Notes under the pieces: generated by a model
Seen by the model: only the letters and a program-made list of their open reading frames with translations
What the model was told of the DNA's origin: nothing
Database searches by the model: none
Made by a program: the position numbers and the translations under genes
Part shown: piece after piece, positions 6,405 through 8,468 of the stretch
Layout of the letters: each line of letters begins with the position of its first letter
Numbering within the stretch: position 1 is the stretch's first letter
Source: Deltaproteobacteria bacterium
GTDB taxonomy: Bacteria > Desulfobacterota > Desulfobacteria > Desulfobacterales > Desulfatibacillaceae
Assembly: GCA_019308705.1 (NCBI GenBank)
Contig: JAFDHW010000112.1
Coordinates: forward strand, 1-8,468
Direction: 5' to 3'
DNA length: 8,468 bases

Positions 6405-6578
6405 TCACTTCTTGCCCGCGAGCTTCAGGAACTCCTTTTCCCCGACGATCCTGGCTCCCTTTTTCTTGGCTTCCTCAAGCTCGCCGCCCGGATCCTCGCC
6501 CTTGACCAGGCAGTCCGTCCGCGAGGACACGCCGGGACCGGGAAAGCGCTTGGGAACCTTCTTCCCGTAGTCCGTGGC
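6405..6578 (-). pseudogene. Remnant of a BRCT domain, in frame after the polX stop
   Basis: Reading on past the polX TGA (6579-6581) in the same frame gives 57 codons and then a TGA at 6405-6407. The product ends SSRTDCLVKGEDPGG, then ELEEAKKKGARIVGEKEFLKLAGKK. This matches the second half of a BRCT domain as found at the C-terminus of NAD-dependent DNA ligases (pattern KTDYLVxGEDPGSKLxKAxxLGxxxxxExEF). The first half of the domain (the FVxTG part) is absent, and the segment before TD is about five residues longer than usual. There is no ATG and no Shine-Dalgarno; the only alternative start is a GTG at 6528-6530. It is most likely a decayed fragment of a ligA-like gene or of a former polX-BRCT fusion. 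Expression would need readthrough of the polX TGA. Confidence 0.65.
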
Positions 6579-8297
6579 TCACCGTTCCAGGGCGCGCAGA
6601 AGCTCCCGGGTCTTTTTCGTGTTCACCACGTCGGCGGCCTCCAGCCAGCCGCGCCTGGCCTGGCCGATGCCAAAGCGCATGAAGGAAAGGTCGCCCGTGG
6701 AGTGGGCGTCCGTGTTGATGGCCACCAGCGCGCCCAGCTCCTTGGCGAGCTTGCAGTGCACGTCGTCGATGTCCAGGCGGTCCGGGTAGGCGTTCAACTC
6801 CACCACGCACCCGCGCTCCACCGCGCCGGCGATGACCTTTTCCAGGTCCACGGCATAGCCCTCCCGTTCGTTGATGAGCCGGCCGGTGGGGTGGCCCAGG
6901 ATGCTCATGCGGGGGTTATCCATGGCCTTCAGGATGCGCTTGGTCATCTGCTCCGCGGACATCCTGCGGTTGTAGTGCACGGAGCACACGGTGAAGTCCA
7001 GGTCGTCCAAGGCCTCGTTGGAAAGGTCCAGGGACCCGTCCTCCAAGATGTCCACCTCCAGGCCCGCCAGGACCCGGAACCCGGACAGGGTGTCGTTGAA
7101 CTTCCGGATCTTGTCCACCTCTTTCGCCAGAGCCGCCTCGTCCAGTCCCTTGGCCATGGACACCCGCTTGGAGTGGTTGGTGATGCCCAGGTAGGAATAG
7201 CCCAGGGCCTTTGCCGCGGCCGCCATCTCCTCCATGGTGTTCTTGCCGTCGGTGACGTTCGTGTGGGCGTGGAGGTCTCCCTGGATGTCCGAAAGGGTGA
7301 TGAGCTTCGGCAGCGTCCCTTTTTTCGCGGCCTCGATCTCCCCCCGGTTCTCCCGAAGCTCCGGCTCGATGAAGGGCAGCCCCACCGCGTCGTACACGTC
7401 CTTTTCCTCGGCCCCGCCCACCCGTTTTTCGCCCTTGAACACCCCGTATTCGTTGATCTTCAGACCCTTTTTCACGCCCATGCCGCGGATTTCGATGTTG
7501 TGGGCCTTGGACCCGGTGAAGTAGTGGAGCGCGGCCCCCCAGGACTCCACGGGCAAAAGGCGCACGTCCACCCGCAGCCCGGTGCGGAGCACCACCGATG
7601 TCTTGGTGGAGCCCTTGGCCGCCACCCGCACCACCTCGTCGTATTCCACCACCTTGTCCATGACCGGCGCGCCATCGTCGCAGGCCACCAGAACGTCCAG
7701 GTCGCCCACGGTCTCCTTGCGGCGGCGGAAGGACCCCGCCAGGGCCACCTTGCGCACGCCCTCGACGCCCCGCAGGTAGTCCACGAAGGTTTTCGCCACC
7801 TGCTCGGCCACGAACAGCTGCACCCGCTTCTCGCCGCCGGCCATCCCCGTAAGGTGCTGCCGGATCTTCTGTTCGCTCTTTTCGCCGAACCCGGAAAGCT
7901 CGCGCACCTTGCCCTGGTCCAGGGCCTTTTTCAGGTCCTCGAGGTTTTTGATTCCCAACTCCTTGTGCAGGGCGGCCACGCGCTTGGGCCCCAGGTCCTC
8001 GATGTCCAAAAGCTTCTCGATGCCCCGGGGCAATTTCGCCTGCTCCTCCTCCAGGGCCTTCAAAGCGCCGGTCCTGACGATCTCCTCCATCTTGCCGGCC
8101 AGGTCCTTGCCCACGCCGGGAAGGTCCGTGAGCTTCTCGCCCCGGTCGATCATGTCCGACACGCTCTTTGGCAGGCTCTCCACCGTGCGGGCCGCGTTGC
8201 GGTAGGCCCGTACCCGGAACGGGTTGGCGCCCTGGATCTCCAGCAAATCCGCCAGCTTGTTGAAGATGGCGGCAATGTCCATGTTGTACACCGGCAT
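6579..8297 (-). CDS. polX: Bacterial X-family DNA polymerase/3'-5' exonuclease (PolX) with PHP domain
   Basis: This 572-residue protein has the usual bacterial PolX length and order. An N-terminal helical 8-kDa-like domain with helix-hairpin-helix motifs (DLPGVGKDLAGKM 58-70; DLGPKRVAALH 101-111; LSGFGEKSEQKI 134-145) is followed by the nucleotidyltransferase motif GSFRRRKETVGDLDVLV (188-204). The expected metal-binding aspartates are D199, D201 and D244. The C-terminal PHP domain carries HAHT (343-346), TNHS (373-376), E414, H441, HPTGR (469-473) and NTDAHS (528-533). The family does gap-filling synthesis in base-excision and double-strand-break repair, and its PHP domain has manganese-dependent 3'-5' exonuclease or phosphatase activity. 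The ATG at 8297 has only a weak GGGG Shine-Dalgarno; an ATG five codons in (8282) is an alternative. It converges on the hdrB-like gene, and a MITE sits 59 bases upstream of its start. Confidence 0.95.
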   Translation of the reverse strand: MPVYNMDIAAIFNKLADLLEIQGANPFRVRAYRNAARTVESLPKSVSDMIDRGEKLTDLPGVGKDLAGKMEEIVRTGALKALEEEQAKLPRGIEKLLDIEDLGPKRVAALHKELGIKNLEDLKKALDQGKVRELSGFGEKSEQKIRQHLTGMAGGEKRVQLFVAEQVAKTFVDYLRGVEGVRKVALAGSFRRRKETVGDLDVLVACDDGAPVMDKVVEYDEVVRVAAKGSTKTSVVLRTGLRVDVRLLPVESWGAALHYFTGSKAHNIEIRGMGVKKGLKINEYGVFKGEKRVGGAEEKDVYDAVGLPFIEPELRENRGEIEAAKKGTLPKLITLSDIQGDLHAHTNVTDGKNTMEEMAAAAKALGYSYLGITNHSKRVSMAKGLDEAALAKEVDKIRKFNDTLSGFRVLAGLEVDILEDGSLDLSNEALDDLDFTVCSVHYNRRMSAEQMTKRILKAMDNPRMSILGHPTGRLINEREGYAVDLEKVIAGAVERGCVVELNAYPDRLDIDDVHCKLAKELGALVAINTDAHSTGDLSFMRFGIGQARRGWLEAADVVNTKKTRELLRALER

Positions 8298-8356
8298 GGC
8301 GTGTCCCCGCCCTTATCCCTTCAAAACCCGCGACTGGCCGTCGGCGGCGAAGGAGG

Positions 8357-8468
8357 CTAACCCGGATTATTCACGAAGCCTGATTTCCGTGCTGGCAAGG
8401 CTAGAGGGGTGAAGGCGTACTTTGGTACGCCGAGCCCCGATAACGCGGCCAGCGCGGAAATCGGGCGA
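8357..8468. mobile_element. Second copy of the MITE, truncated by the window edge
   Basis: Bases 8357-8468 match 970-1081 at 111 of 112 positions, with no gaps; the one change is A8405 for G1018. The match includes the flanking CTAA (8357-8360), the terminal repeat (8361-8376) and the whole fold-back. Outside it, upstream of 8357, the two loci do not match, so the boundary agrees with the left end defined for the first copy. The right end lies beyond the window. Confidence 0.88.

Noticed and set aside
6579..6581. The polX TGA as a selenocysteine codon leading into the BRCT remnant
   Set aside because: PolX ends normally at this point, no cysteine is expected here in relatives, and no selenocysteine-insertion hairpin was identified just downstream.
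6702..8360. 552-codon open frame on the plus strand opposite polX
   Set aside because: Low-complexity His/Gly/Val/Leu composition and no domain; polX on the other strand has all its catalytic motifs.

Overview
The window is high-GC, with strong C/G preference at third codon positions in most genes. The gene set suggests an anaerobic Desulfobacterota-type (deltaproteobacterial) bacterium: heterodisulfide-reductase-like proteins joined to a NarI/DsrM-type membrane anchor, the carboxynorspermidine route to polyamines, and rpsU next to folC. This placement is an inference from gene content; no marker gene settles it.

Layout. Positions 1-205 (minus) hold the first 68 codons of folC, cut by the window edge. 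rpsU (ribosomal protein S21, minus, 405-611) lies upstream of it and has its own intrinsic terminator at 301-324. A 362-base stretch with no convincing gene follows (612-973). Next comes a 268-bp miniature inverted-repeat element (974-1241) with 16-bp terminal inverted repeats and a CTAA duplication on both sides. A second, 111/112-identical copy begins at 8357 and runs off the right edge.

On the plus strand, 1344-3661 is a two-gene, translationally coupled polyamine operon: carboxynorspermidine dehydrogenase, then carboxynorspermidine decarboxylase (nspC). Together they would turn a diamine plus aspartate semialdehyde into norspermidine or spermidine. After a 128-bp gap comes a second coupled pair (3790-6389). 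Its first gene is a 602-residue membrane protein combining a five-helix haem-b anchor, a periplasmic loop with a haem-c CXXCH motif, and four cytoplasmic [4Fe-4S] motifs. Its second gene is an HdrB-like CCG-domain protein. The pair looks like a transmembrane electron conduit ending in a thiol/disulfide-type active site.

On the minus strand, converging on that operon, is a full-length bacterial X-family DNA polymerase with a PHP domain (6579-8297). Directly after its TGA stop, in the same frame, lies a 57-codon remnant of a BRCT domain (6405-6578). The points most worth following up are the mobile element pair, the NarI/haem-c/HdrC fusion, the altered cysteine motif in HdrB, and the BRCT remnant.
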